Part shown: positions 16,740-23,604 of the stretch, piece by piece
How positions within the stretch are numbered: position 1 is the first letter of the stretch
Layout of the letters: each line of letters begins with the position of its first letter
From: Campylobacter magnus
Lineage (GTDB): Bacteria; Campylobacterota; Campylobacteria; Campylobacterales; Campylobacteraceae
DNA length: 64,000 bases
Assembly: GCF_028649595.1 (NCBI RefSeq)
Contig: NZ_JAQSLK010000001.1
Coordinates: forward strand, 451,764-515,763
Reading direction: 5' to 3'
Position numbers and translations under genes: made by a program
The notes under the pieces: generated by a model
The model's input: the letters and a program-made list of their open reading frames with translations, nothing else
Told to the model about the DNA's origin: nothing
The model's database searches: none

Positions 16740-17609
16740 TTAAATAAAAATATATGCAAAAGCATTAAAAATATAGCCTATGAGAATAATCCCCAAGCTA
16801 AGCGTAATCACAAAAGCTGCTAGCAAGCGTGGACTCATAACCTTTGAGAGCATCACAAGCGAAGGCAGACTAAGTGCTGTAACACTCATCAAAAAGCTAA
16901 GCACTGTGCCTAGTCCTGCACCTTTTTCTAAAAGCGCAAGAGCTACTGGAATAGCCGCAAAAGTATCAGCATACATAGGAATTCCAACCACGCAAGCAAG
17001 TAGCACGCTATACCACAAATCAGCCCCAAGCACGCTTTCTACTAGGTTTTGGGGCAAGAGATTATGGATAAAAGAACCTATTGCCACGCCTAGTAAAATA
17101 TAGAGCCAAACTCGCTTTATAATGTCTTTTGCGCCGTTTTTGGCTTCTTTTATGCGCTCTTTTTGGCTTGGGGACGTGTAGTTTGCTGTGGCTTTGATGG
17201 CTGTGATTTTTACAAAGCCTAGTTTTTCTATGATATATCCGCTCAAAATCGCTATAACAAGCCCTGAGAGCAAATACGCAAGGGCGATTTTATACCCAAA
17301 CTCGCTGATTAAAATAGCAAGCGAGGCAAGGTCAGCCATCGGCGACATAATAAGAAAGCTAAGCGTAACGCCTATGCTAAGCCCTGCGCTACAAAATCCT
17401 ATAAAAAGCGGAATACTAGAACACGAGCAAAAGGGCGTCAAAATCCCCAGCAAAGCCCCAAAAATCCTGCCCCAAAAACCATTCATAGAACCTAAGATTT
17501 CTTTGGTTCTTTGCGGCGGAAAGTAGCTTTGGATATAGCTAATGCCAAAAACAAGCACAAAAAGCAAGAAAAAAATCTTAATGCTATCATAAAGAAAAAA
17601 ATGTAGCAC
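16740..17609 (-). CDS. Permease, ArsP/DUF318 family, N-terminus frameshifted
   Basis: An integral membrane protein with about eight helices and the family signature LTPFCSCSSIPLF (near residue 60) plus a second PMYADTFAAIPVAL motif. Relatives export organoarsenicals or other toxic compounds. The open frame begins at a GTG at 17609, but the natural start is probably the ATG at 17734 behind AAAAGGATAAAAA. That frame stops after 11 codons, and restoring one base at the C4 run 17708-17711 joins it to 42 further sensible residues (GEFLKEIFSFSYLDTGL). Two operator-like sequences and an ArsR regulator lie upstream. Confidence 0.8.
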   Translation of the reverse strand: MLHFFLYDSIKIFFLLFVLVFGISYIQSYFPPQRTKEILGSMNGFWGRIFGALLGILTPFCSCSSIPLFIGFCSAGLSIGVTLSFLIMSPMADLASLAILISEFGYKIALAYLLSGLVIAILSGYIIEKLGFVKITAIKATANYTSPSQKERIKEAKNGAKDIIKRVWLYILLGVAIGSFIHNLLPQNLVESVLGADLWYSVLLACVVGIPMYADTFAAIPVALALLEKGAGLGTVLSFLMSVTALSLPSLVMLSKVMSPRLLAAFVITLSLGIILIGYIFNAFAYIFI

Positions 17610-17748
17610 CGAAAAAATCTTTGAGCCAAGCTCTAAGCCAAGGGCTTCTAAAAGCCTGCTTAGCCCAGTATCTAAGTAAGAAAATGAGAAAATTTCTTTT
17701 AAAAATTCCCCAAAGCACCTAAAATATCTTTCATTTTTTATCCTTTTA

Positions 17749-17770
17749 ATTGATGTTTGTCTATATATTT
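17749..17770. promoter_or_regulatory. Probable ArsR operator before the permease
   Basis: ATTGATGTTTGTCTATATAT lies 15 bases upstream of the permease ATG at 17734. The same sequence with two or three changes occurs twice in front of arsR (18132-18186). Shared sites at both genes suggest one ArsR-type repressor controls both. Confidence 0.6.
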
Positions 17771-17845
17771 TTGCCTTTTTAGAGCGTGAGTTTAGAGTTT
17801 TAATTCTACTTTTACCTTTTTAATTACGCTCTTTATGCTCGCAGT

Positions 17846-18121
17846 TTAAGGCGGACAAGAAATCGCATTTATGCTTTCTTTAAACTCTTTAAAACGCTCG
17901 CAGTTTATGTCGTAGTGCTGCCATTTGCCCTCTTTAAAAGCAAAGACCAAGCCGCACTCACACAAAATCTTCATATGATGAGATAGAGTAGGCTGCGTTA
18001 CTTCAAGCTTTTCTAAAAGCTCGCAAGCGCAAAGTCTGCCCTTTGTTAGCATTTTTATTATATTTAGTCTGTTTGTGTCGCTTAGGGCTTTTGCGATTTG
18101 GGCTAGTTCTTCTATACTCAT
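17846..18121 (-). CDS. arsR: ArsR/SmtB-family metalloregulator
   Basis: A 91-residue winged-helix repressor that should release DNA on binding metal or metalloid. The metal-site helix reads RLCACELLEKL (Cys pair where ArsR-type proteins have ELCVCDL), followed by the recognition helix TQPTLSHHMKIL. Further cysteines are LCECG, NCERF and the C-terminal SCPP. It is followed on the same strand by the permease and thioredoxin-fold genes; the operators suggest it represses both itself and them. The effector cannot be named from sequence. Confidence 0.9.
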   Translation of the reverse strand: MSIEELAQIAKALSDTNRLNIIKMLTKGRLCACELLEKLEVTQPTLSHHMKILCECGLVFAFKEGKWQHYDINCERFKEFKESINAISCPP

Positions 18122-18131
18122 TTTTTACCTT

Positions 18132-18186
18132 ATATTGATATTTGTCTATGTATTGTAACAAATATATAGACACTTGTCAATATATT
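18132..18186. promoter_or_regulatory. Inverted pair of ArsR operators before arsR
   Basis: TATTGATATTTGTCTATGTA (from 18132) and, inverted, a match to ATATTGACAAGTGTCTATAT (18164-18184). They face each other across about ten bases immediately upstream of arsR. A third copy precedes the permease. Confidence 0.65.
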
Positions 18187-18190
18187 CTAT

Positions 18191-18245
18191 AAGGAATTCT
18201 AGAATTCCTAAGCAAATATCTTGGAATTCCAACTGGAATTCTTAA
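18191..18245. repeat. Palindromes upstream of the symporter
   Basis: One GGAATTCTAGAATTCC and one TTGGAATTCCAA-type palindrome, then a GGAATTC half copy, between the arsR operators and the symporter gene. Confidence 0.8.
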
Positions 18246-18298
18246 AGAATTTAAGATTTATTTTGCTAGAATTTGTCAACTTCTTTTAAGGTATTAGA

Positions 18299-19690
18299 AT
18301 GATTAAAGTATTAAAAAATCTCGCATTTTGGGTCGTTTTAGCAATAGCACTTGGTATTTTTGTAGGATATGCTTTTCCCCAAATTGGCACCCTTAGCAAG
18401 TTTGGGATTGATTATTTTATAATGATTTTAAAGTGGATGGTAGGACCAATTATCTTTCTTACTATTATCTCAGGCATTGTGTGTTTAGAAAGCCTAAGAG
18501 ACCTTGGCAGCATAGGTTTAAAAGGCTTTATTTACTTTGAAGTAGTTAGCACGGCAGCTTTGGCTGTGGGTATCTTTGGCTCGCTGGCGCTTGCCCCTGG
18601 TGTGGGTATGCACTTAGATCCTAGTTCATTTGATGCTAGTAGCGTGGAGAAGTTCTCAGCTAACTCAAAAGATGTAGGCTCAGTCTGGGCGATACTAGCA
18701 GGCGCTGTGCCAAAAACTCCACTTTTGCCCTATGATGATTTAAGCACGCTTAGTGGCTTTGGCTTGGTGCTTGGGGTGATTAAAAACGCTCTTTTAGCCC
18801 TAAGTATCGTTATAACGCCATTTATTAAAGCAAATACGCTTCAAGTGCTTTTTATGGCGTTAATTTCAGCTATTGCGCTAAGTTTTGCGCCAAAGAAAAT
18901 CAAAGATTTGTTCATAAAGCCGATTCAAAAGGCTCAGCACTGGGTGCTAAAAGCCCTTAGCATATTTATGTGGCTAAGTCCATTAGCGGCGTATTGTGCG
19001 ATAGCGTATCTTATCGGCAAGTTTGGGATTGAGAGTCTCATAGGTATGCTAAGCCTGCTAGCAACTATGCTAATTTCGTCTTTGGTGTTTATTTTTGTGA
19101 TACTTGGCGTGATTTGCTACTTAGCTAAGGTAAATATATTTAAGTTCATGCGCTTTATCGCAAAAGAAGTGTTGGTTGTGTTTGCTACAAGTTCTAGCGA
19201 AGTAGCCCTTGCGCCACTTATGAAAAAGTTAGAGAGCGCAGGAATTCACAAAGGCTGTGTCGGCGTAATAATACCTTTTGGCTACTCTTTTAACCTAGAT
19301 TGTACAAATATTTATCTATCATCTTGCGTGATATTTTTGGCTCAAGCTTTTGACATTGAGCTTAGTTTTTCGCATTTGCTTAGCATTTTGCTGATTTTAA
19401 TGGTTACTAGCAAAGGTGCTGTGGGCGTGACAGGCTCAGGCTTTGTGGTGCTAGCTGGAACGCTTGGTTCTATGCACGATGTCATACCTGTGGTAACTGT
19501 GGCAGTGCTGCTTGGGGTTGATAAGTTTATGAGTGAAATACGCGCGGTAGGAAACCTGTGCGGAAACGCAGTAGCCTGCCTAATCGTAGGAATCTGGGAT
19601 AAAAAGATTGATAAAGATAAGTTTAACTACGCTATAAATCACCCTAGTGAGTTTGACTTTGAGAAACTTGAAGCAAAAGAAAAAGCGTAG
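18299..19690 (+). CDS. Dicarboxylate/amino acid:cation symporter (DAACS family)
   Basis: A 463-residue secondary transporter that takes up a dicarboxylate or acidic amino acid with sodium or protons. Family marks are the serine-rich hairpin TSSSEVALAPL (near residue 300), GYSFNLDCTNIYLS (usually NLDGTNIY; here Cys replaces Gly) and the membrane-embedded KGAVGVTGSGFVVLAGT. The substrate is not clear. AAGG lies shortly before the ATG. It stands alone, followed by a palindrome array. Confidence 0.9.
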   Translation: MIKVLKNLAFWVVLAIALGIFVGYAFPQIGTLSKFGIDYFIMILKWMVGPIIFLTIISGIVCLESLRDLGSIGLKGFIYFEVVSTAALAVGIFGSLALAPGVGMHLDPSSFDASSVEKFSANSKDVGSVWAILAGAVPKTPLLPYDDLSTLSGFGLVLGVIKNALLALSIVITPFIKANTLQVLFMALISAIALSFAPKKIKDLFIKPIQKAQHWVLKALSIFMWLSPLAAYCAIAYLIGKFGIESLIGMLSLLATMLISSLVFIFVILGVICYLAKVNIFKFMRFIAKEVLVVFATSSSEVALAPLMKKLESAGIHKGCVGVIIPFGYSFNLDCTNIYLSSCVIFLAQAFDIELSFSHLLSILLILMVTSKGAVGVTGSGFVVLAGTLGSMHDVIPVVTVAVLLGVDKFMSEIRAVGNLCGNAVACLIVGIWDKKIDKDKFNYAINHPSEFDFEKLEAKEKA

Positions 19691-19694
19691 TTTG

Positions 19695-19822
19695 CTAAGG
19701 GAATTCTAGAATTCCTAGGATAAAATCTAGAATTCCTAAAATAAAATCTAGAATTCCTAAAATAAAATCTAGAATTCTTTGACTAAATTCTAGAATTCCT
19801 TAGAAAAAATTACTAAAATTCC
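19695..19822. repeat. Tandem-like palindrome array
   Basis: Four consecutive units of roughly 23 bases, each TCTAGAATTCCTA plus A/T-rich spacer (AAATAAAATC), between the symporter and the MerR-type promoter. The regular spacing makes this the most array-like cluster in the window. Confidence 0.85.
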
Positions 19823-19853
19823 TTGACTTACACTTGGTGTAATGTTTTATAAT
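19823..19853 (+). promoter_or_regulatory. MerR-type promoter of the CMD/MerR operon
   Basis: -35 TTGACT (19823-19828) and -10 TATAAT (19848-19853) are separated by 19 bases, the long spacer typical of MerR-activated promoters. The spacer holds a perfect dyad, TTACACTTGGTGTAA (19828-19842). The 37 bases 19821-19857 are identical to those before the alcohol dehydrogenase (26745-26781). Confidence 0.8.
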
Positions 19854-19883
19854 TTTTGCTAAACTTTTAAAAAAGGAAGCAAA

Positions 19884-19991
19884 ATGAAAAAAACTATTTT
19901 AACTCTTGGCATTACCGCAGCGGCTGCGGCTTTTTGGCTAGAAAAAGTAAGCAACGAAGAGTATGAAAATGCCTTAAAGGAACTTCAATGA
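19884..19991 (+). CDS. Small protein of 35 residues, first gene of the MerR-type operon
   Basis: An ATG frame with AAAGGAAG at ideal spacing. The product has a short hydrophobic, Ala-rich N-terminal segment (MKKTILTLGITAAAAAFW) followed by an acidic amphipathic tail (EKVSNEEYENALKEL). Its stop overlaps the next start (ATGA), so it is translationally coupled to the CMD-family gene. Position directly behind a regulated promoter and good translation signals support a real gene. Function unknown. Confidence 0.65.
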   Translation: MKKTILTLGITAAAAAFWLEKVSNEEYENALKELQ

Positions 19992-20713
19992 AAAAGATTT
20001 TAGCTGTTTTTGCGGTGTTTGGGGGGGGTGTTTTGATGAGTGCAAATATAGAGGATAACACGCTTAAAGCGATATTTGAAAACTTTGAGAAAAGTAGCAA
20101 AAATGATAGCATAAAAGCTGGCCTAAGTCCTAGGCAGATTGAGCTTAGTAATCTAGCTATGATAATAGCATCGGGTTCGCTTAGGCTATGGCAAGAAAGG
20201 GTAGAAAAAAGCGAGTTAAAAGCTGATGAGATAATGGAGCTTTTACGCCAAAGCACGGCTTATCTTGGTATGGCTAGGATTAGGGAATTTATCTTTGTTA
20301 CAAGTGAAATTTATAAGCGTAAAGGGGTTAAAATCACAGATTTTGCCCTAGATAGTGATGAAAATAGACTTAAAAATGGGCAAAATTTACAAATAGAGCT
20401 TTTTGGCAGTGCTACTACGCAGAGTATGAGTGGCGACTACGCACAAATCGGCAGGTATTTAAGCCAAAATTGCTTTGGGGATTATTACACTAGAACTGAG
20501 ATTTTAAGCCTAGACGAGCGTGAGATTATCACATTTTTCTTTTTGGCTGCGCAGGGCGATACCTCAGCACAGATGAAAGCTCACGCAAAAGCTATTTTTC
20601 TTCAAGGCTTAAACAAAGAAAAATTAATCGCCCTAATCAACGCAAATATCGCTCTTATAGGCTATCCACGCTCACTAAATGCCACCGCTGCTGTAATAGA
20701 GGCTAGCAAATAA
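19988..20713 (+). CDS. Exported carboxymuconolactone decarboxylase-family protein
   Basis: A 241-residue protein with a signal peptide and two CMD/AhpD-like repeats, around residues 45-110 (LSPRQIELSNLAMIIASG) and 175-235 (LSLDEREIITFFFLAAQGD, KAIFLQGLNKEKLIALI). The AhpD-type CxxC pair is absent, so it is probably not a peroxidase partner of that kind. It is coupled to the small gene before it and overlaps the MerR gene by one base. An 8-G run at 20021-20028 falls within the signal peptide (codons 12-14), making it a candidate phase-variable gene. Confidence 0.78.
   Translation: MKKILAVFAVFGGGVLMSANIEDNTLKAIFENFEKSSKNDSIKAGLSPRQIELSNLAMIIASGSLRLWQERVEKSELKADEIMELLRQSTAYLGMARIREFIFVTSEIYKRKGVKITDFALDSDENRLKNGQNLQIELFGSATTQSMSGDYAQIGRYLSQNCFGDYYTRTEILSLDEREIITFFFLAAQGDTSAQMKAHAKAIFLQGLNKEKLIALINANIALIGYPRSLNATAAVIEASK
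20021..20028 (+). repeat. G8 homopolymer tract inside the CMD-family gene
   Basis: Eight consecutive Gs encoding Gly-Gly-Gly within the signal peptide. Tracts of this length are typical hypermutable contingency sites in Campylobacter. A gain or loss of one base would shift the frame before the signal cleavage site; an in-frame ATG at 20036 lies just after it. Confidence 0.85.
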
Positions 20714-21114
20714 TGGCATACACAATCATAGAAGTCTCACAAAAAACAGGCGTAAGCCCACGCACTTTGCGTTATTGGTGTGATAATGGGCTTTTTCCTT
20801 TGGTTGAGCATAGCCCCAGTGGCATTAGGTATTTTAGCAAAAGCGATATAGAGTGGGTAGAATGGGTTGTGCGTTTTCGTAAAATGGGTATGAGCGTTAA
20901 ACGCCTTAGAGAGTATATAAATTTAGCTATCAAAGGCGATAGCACACTAGAAATTCGCCTAGTGATGATAAAAGAAGAAAAAAGTAGAATTTTAAATGAG
21001 CTTGATGAGATAAAAGGTGCGCTTGATTGTGTGGATAAAAAAATTGAGTTCTACGAAACTGCCATAAAAGCCAAAAGCGACCCACACGCCAAAGGTGGCA
21101 AACAATGCGAGTGA
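20713..21114 (+). CDS. MerR-family transcriptional regulator
   Basis: A 133-residue MerR regulator. The N-terminal winged helix reads IIEVSQKTGVSPRTLRYW and IRYFSKSDIEWVEWVVRFRKMGMS, followed by a dimerising coiled coil (near 80-118). The effector region is short and has only a terminal Cys (KQCE), which argues against a mercury- or copper-type metal site and fits the aldehyde/redox-responsive branch. It overlaps both neighbours. The likely target is the TTACACTTGGTGTAA dyad found at its own operon and at the alcohol dehydrogenase. Confidence 0.88.
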   Translation: MAYTIIEVSQKTGVSPRTLRYWCDNGLFPLVEHSPSGIRYFSKSDIEWVEWVVRFRKMGMSVKRLREYINLAIKGDSTLEIRLVMIKEEKSRILNELDEIKGALDCVDKKIEFYETAIKAKSDPHAKGGKQCE

Positions 21115-21512
21115 TTTTATCGCTTTTTTGTCTTTTTAGCTTTGTTTTAGGAGAGAAAATGGAGATTTTTGTTATCATAAATGAGCAAAAGTTAAAGGCT
21201 GTTTTGGCTGAAAATAGCCGGGCTTTGGCTCTATATAAAGAGCTAGAAAAAGGTGATATCATCATAAATGCTAGTGATTATGGTGGCTTTGAAAAAAGCG
21301 GCAAACTTCCATCGCCATTGCCACGAAATGATGAGCAAATCACAATGCAGCCTTGCGATATAATTCTTTATAGCGGTCAAACTTTCGTATTAGCCTACGA
21401 TACAAACTCATGGCTCTTAACTCGCCTTGGCAAATTAGATGGCATAGGCAAAGATGAGCTAAAAAAGCTGCTAGGCACAGGTGATGCAAAAATAAGGCTA
21501 TCTGTAAGATAA
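21105..21512 (+). CDS. Cyclophilin-like-fold protein with signal peptide
   Basis: A 135-residue protein, last gene of the MerR operon, overlapping the regulator by ten bases. After a signal-like MRVILSLFCLFSFVLG it shows the pattern of the small cyclophilin-like-fold family: ASDYGGFEKSGKLPSPLP, QPCDIILYSGQTFVLAYD and RLGKLDGIG. These proteins are often encoded next to MerR-controlled oxidoreductases. No catalytic activity can be assigned. An internal ATG (MEIFVIINEQ) could give a cytoplasmic form. Confidence 0.72.
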   Translation: MRVILSLFCLFSFVLGEKMEIFVIINEQKLKAVLAENSRALALYKELEKGDIIINASDYGGFEKSGKLPSPLPRNDEQITMQPCDIILYSGQTFVLAYDTNSWLLTRLGKLDGIGKDELKKLLGTGDAKIRLSVR

Positions 21513-21525
21513 AAGCCTTTTATAG

Positions 21526-21557
21526 TCTTTTAGCGAATTCTAGAATTCGTTAAAAGA
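21526..21557. terminator. Bidirectional terminator built on the iterated palindrome
   Basis: A 32-base near-perfect palindrome, TCTTTTAGCGAATTC and its complement around TA, with one G-T pair, followed by TTTTT on the plus strand. It lies between the converging cyclophilin-like gene and rloB, and the last codons and stop of rloB are part of it. This is a clear case of the palindrome acting as a terminator. Confidence 0.75.
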
Positions 21558-22231
21558 TTTTTAAATATTAGCTTTTTGCTTAATTCTTGCATTTTTTCCA
21601 CTATTAAATTAACATTTGTAAATGTAAGATTTTGCTTACAAATTTTTCTTAAAAACTCTATTTCTGTATCGTATTCCAAAACATTTTTACAATACTCTTG
21701 AAGTTTTTTAGCATTACTGATTGCCAAGTTTATATTTTTATCATTTAAAAATTCCGTATAATCACCTGGTTCTTTATCATAATTATTTATACTAGGAATC
21801 TTTACTAGCCTATTTTTGATTTCATCAAACGAAGAAAAAATGTGAGTTGTGTATTCAAAATGTAGCAAATACCAAATCTCGAAGCACACACTTGATAAAA
21901 TAGCATTAAAGCTCTTTGCTTTTATCATATCAAGCGCATTATCTATATCTTTGTGCTCATCTCTATCAAAAACACAATAAATAATAGAATTTTTCGCATC
22001 TAACTTATATTCTCTTTGCTTTTCCATAGCTACTCTTACCACACTACTTGGACTAGGTTTTGTATTTTTTGGGATTATAATATTTGATAAATGATATTTT
22101 TCCTTTAATTTATTAAAATAATTTGGCTCTGTCTTTTGACCTTCACAAATTATAAGAACTGTGGTTTTTTCTTCCAATTGCTTTGAGATTCTTTTTGTAG
22201 GCATGGCCCTTGTTCTTGCATTTCCTTCCAT
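21530..22231 (-). CDS. rloB: RloB-family Toprim-like protein
   Basis: A 233-residue RloB protein. The Toprim-like core has the acidic start VLIICEGQKTEPNYF (Glu of motif 1) and the DxD-type motif YCVFDRDEHKDID, then the conserved block SSVCFEIWYLLHFE. RloB pairs with the RloA ATPase in defence or abortive-infection loci, where it is thought to be the effector nuclease. Its last five residues (NSRIR) are encoded by a palindrome copy, so the natural C-terminus may have been altered. It starts 11 bases after rloA. Confidence 0.82.
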   Translation of the reverse strand: MEGNARTRAMPTKRISKQLEEKTTVLIICEGQKTEPNYFNKLKEKYHLSNIIIPKNTKPSPSSVVRVAMEKQREYKLDAKNSIIYCVFDRDEHKDIDNALDMIKAKSFNAILSSVCFEIWYLLHFEYTTHIFSSFDEIKNRLVKIPSINNYDKEPGDYTEFLNDKNINLAISNAKKLQEYCKNVLEYDTEIEFLRKICKQNLTFTNVNLIVEKMQELSKKLIFKNLLTNSRIR

Positions 22232-22242
22232 GATTCATAGCC

Positions 22243-23484
22243 TTAATATACAAAATTTGTTATATTTGGAATTCCACCATATCTGCCAAGCAAATAATTT
22301 AATTCCCAATTATCATTTGTTGTTTTAAAATCAAATAACGAATATAATTTTGTAGCCTTATTTTGTTTTTCACAAAAATATATTTGATCTTTTCTAAAAA
22401 TATTTTTATTAAGAAGATTTGTATTATGCGTAGTGAAAATAAGCTGTGCGCAACTTTCATTTTTTACTTCTTGGCTATTAAACATATCTACTATAAATTG
22501 TGCTATCTTTGGGTGTAGATGTGCTTCAAGCTCATCAATTACTACTATATAATTATTTTCCATGGCATCTATAAATGGGCCGATAAGCTTTAAAAATTCT
22601 TGCGTTCCATCTGATTCACTTTCTAGCGGGAAAGATTTTATGGTTTTATTATCTTGCTTAAAGTGATTAGTTCTAGCAATTAACTCAATCAGGTTATTTT
22701 CTATTTCTGTATTATGCTCTTCGTCTTTGTATTTTTGAGTATTTATTCTTTTTTCCTTTATAGTCATGTCATATATATCTAAATCTGCCACTTGTAAAAA
22801 CTTATTTATTTTATCTTTATATTCATCGTTTTTATATTTGGTTAAAGTAAATAATTCACCATCGCTATATTTAGATTTAGCGTTGGCAATTTTTAAATTA
22901 TCTTTTATGTAGTTATAAATATCTAAAAATTTTTTACCGTTTAATAAGACAGAAACAGATAAGAATAAAGCATTGTTTCTCGTAAATTTTTTCTTATCTT
23001 CTATTTCTTCTAAGCACTCTTTATCTTCGCTACTCCATGCATAATCGCCTTTTCCCTTATTATATATTCTTTCAAACAAAATTTTATTTTTATTTCTTGT
23101 ATTTTTTAAAAGCCATTCTTCAAAAATCATTTCTTTTGTAGTGCTAAAACCATACTGATACATAGTATTATCAATAGAAAAAGTTATCTCAAACCTACTT
23201 GGCTCATTATCATCATCACCAAGCAAAAAAGGAGTGATATATAAAACACCATCTCTTTGTATATCGGAAATGACGATCTTGTGCATAACAAACATTGCTT
23301 TTATTATATTAGACTTTCCAGCAGCATTAGCCCCATATATAGCCACGCTTTTTAATAATCTTGGCACCATTCTATTTGTTTTTACCGTATTGTCTATTTT
23401 TACCATACTACTGCTAGCTATACAGCTTAACACCTGCTCATCTTGAATAGATAGAAAGTTTTTTACTCTAAATTCAATCAGCAT
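22243..23484 (-). CDS. rloA: RloA-type AAA ATPase
   Basis: A 413-residue ABC/SMC-like ATPase of the AAA15/AAA21 group. It has Walker A YGANAAGKSNII (near residue 52), a signature ESDGTQEFLKL (near 286), Walker B IVVIDELEAHLHP and the switch histidine FTTHNTNLL. It should act as the sensor partner of RloB. TATAAT (minus strand, 23521-23526) lies about 36 bases upstream and gives rloAB its own promoter. Confidence 0.85.
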   Translation of the reverse strand: MLIEFRVKNFLSIQDEQVLSCIASSSMVKIDNTVKTNRMVPRLLKSVAIYGANAAGKSNIIKAMFVMHKIVISDIQRDGVLYITPFLLGDDDNEPSRFEITFSIDNTMYQYGFSTTKEMIFEEWLLKNTRNKNKILFERIYNKGKGDYAWSSEDKECLEEIEDKKKFTRNNALFLSVSVLLNGKKFLDIYNYIKDNLKIANAKSKYSDGELFTLTKYKNDEYKDKINKFLQVADLDIYDMTIKEKRINTQKYKDEEHNTEIENNLIELIARTNHFKQDNKTIKSFPLESESDGTQEFLKLIGPFIDAMENNYIVVIDELEAHLHPKIAQFIVDMFNSQEVKNESCAQLIFTTHNTNLLNKNIFRKDQIYFCEKQNKATKLYSLFDFKTTNDNWELNYLLGRYGGIPNITNFVY

Positions 23485-23540
23485 ATTTCACTTCCAAAAA
23501 ATTTTAAATTATACTCGCGGATTATAGCCACAAAAAATAA

Positions 23541-23569
23541 ATTTTTTAATGTTTTAAACATTAAAAAAT
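23541..23569 (-). terminator. Perfect AT palindrome between the RM gene and rloA
   Basis: A 29-base perfect palindrome with arms ATTTTTTAATGTTT. On the minus strand it is followed by TTTATTTTTTG, so it fits a terminator for the restriction-modification gene, just ahead of the rloA promoter. It could also be an operator. Confidence 0.5.
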
Positions 23570-23604
23570 ACCAAAAAGTAAAACAAAAGCAAATTTTAGA
23601 ATTC

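Noticed and set aside
19695..19822. Regular palindrome array considered as CRISPR
   Set aside because: Units are about 23 bases, spacers are nearly identical A/T-rich sequence rather than unique spacers, and no cas gene is present.
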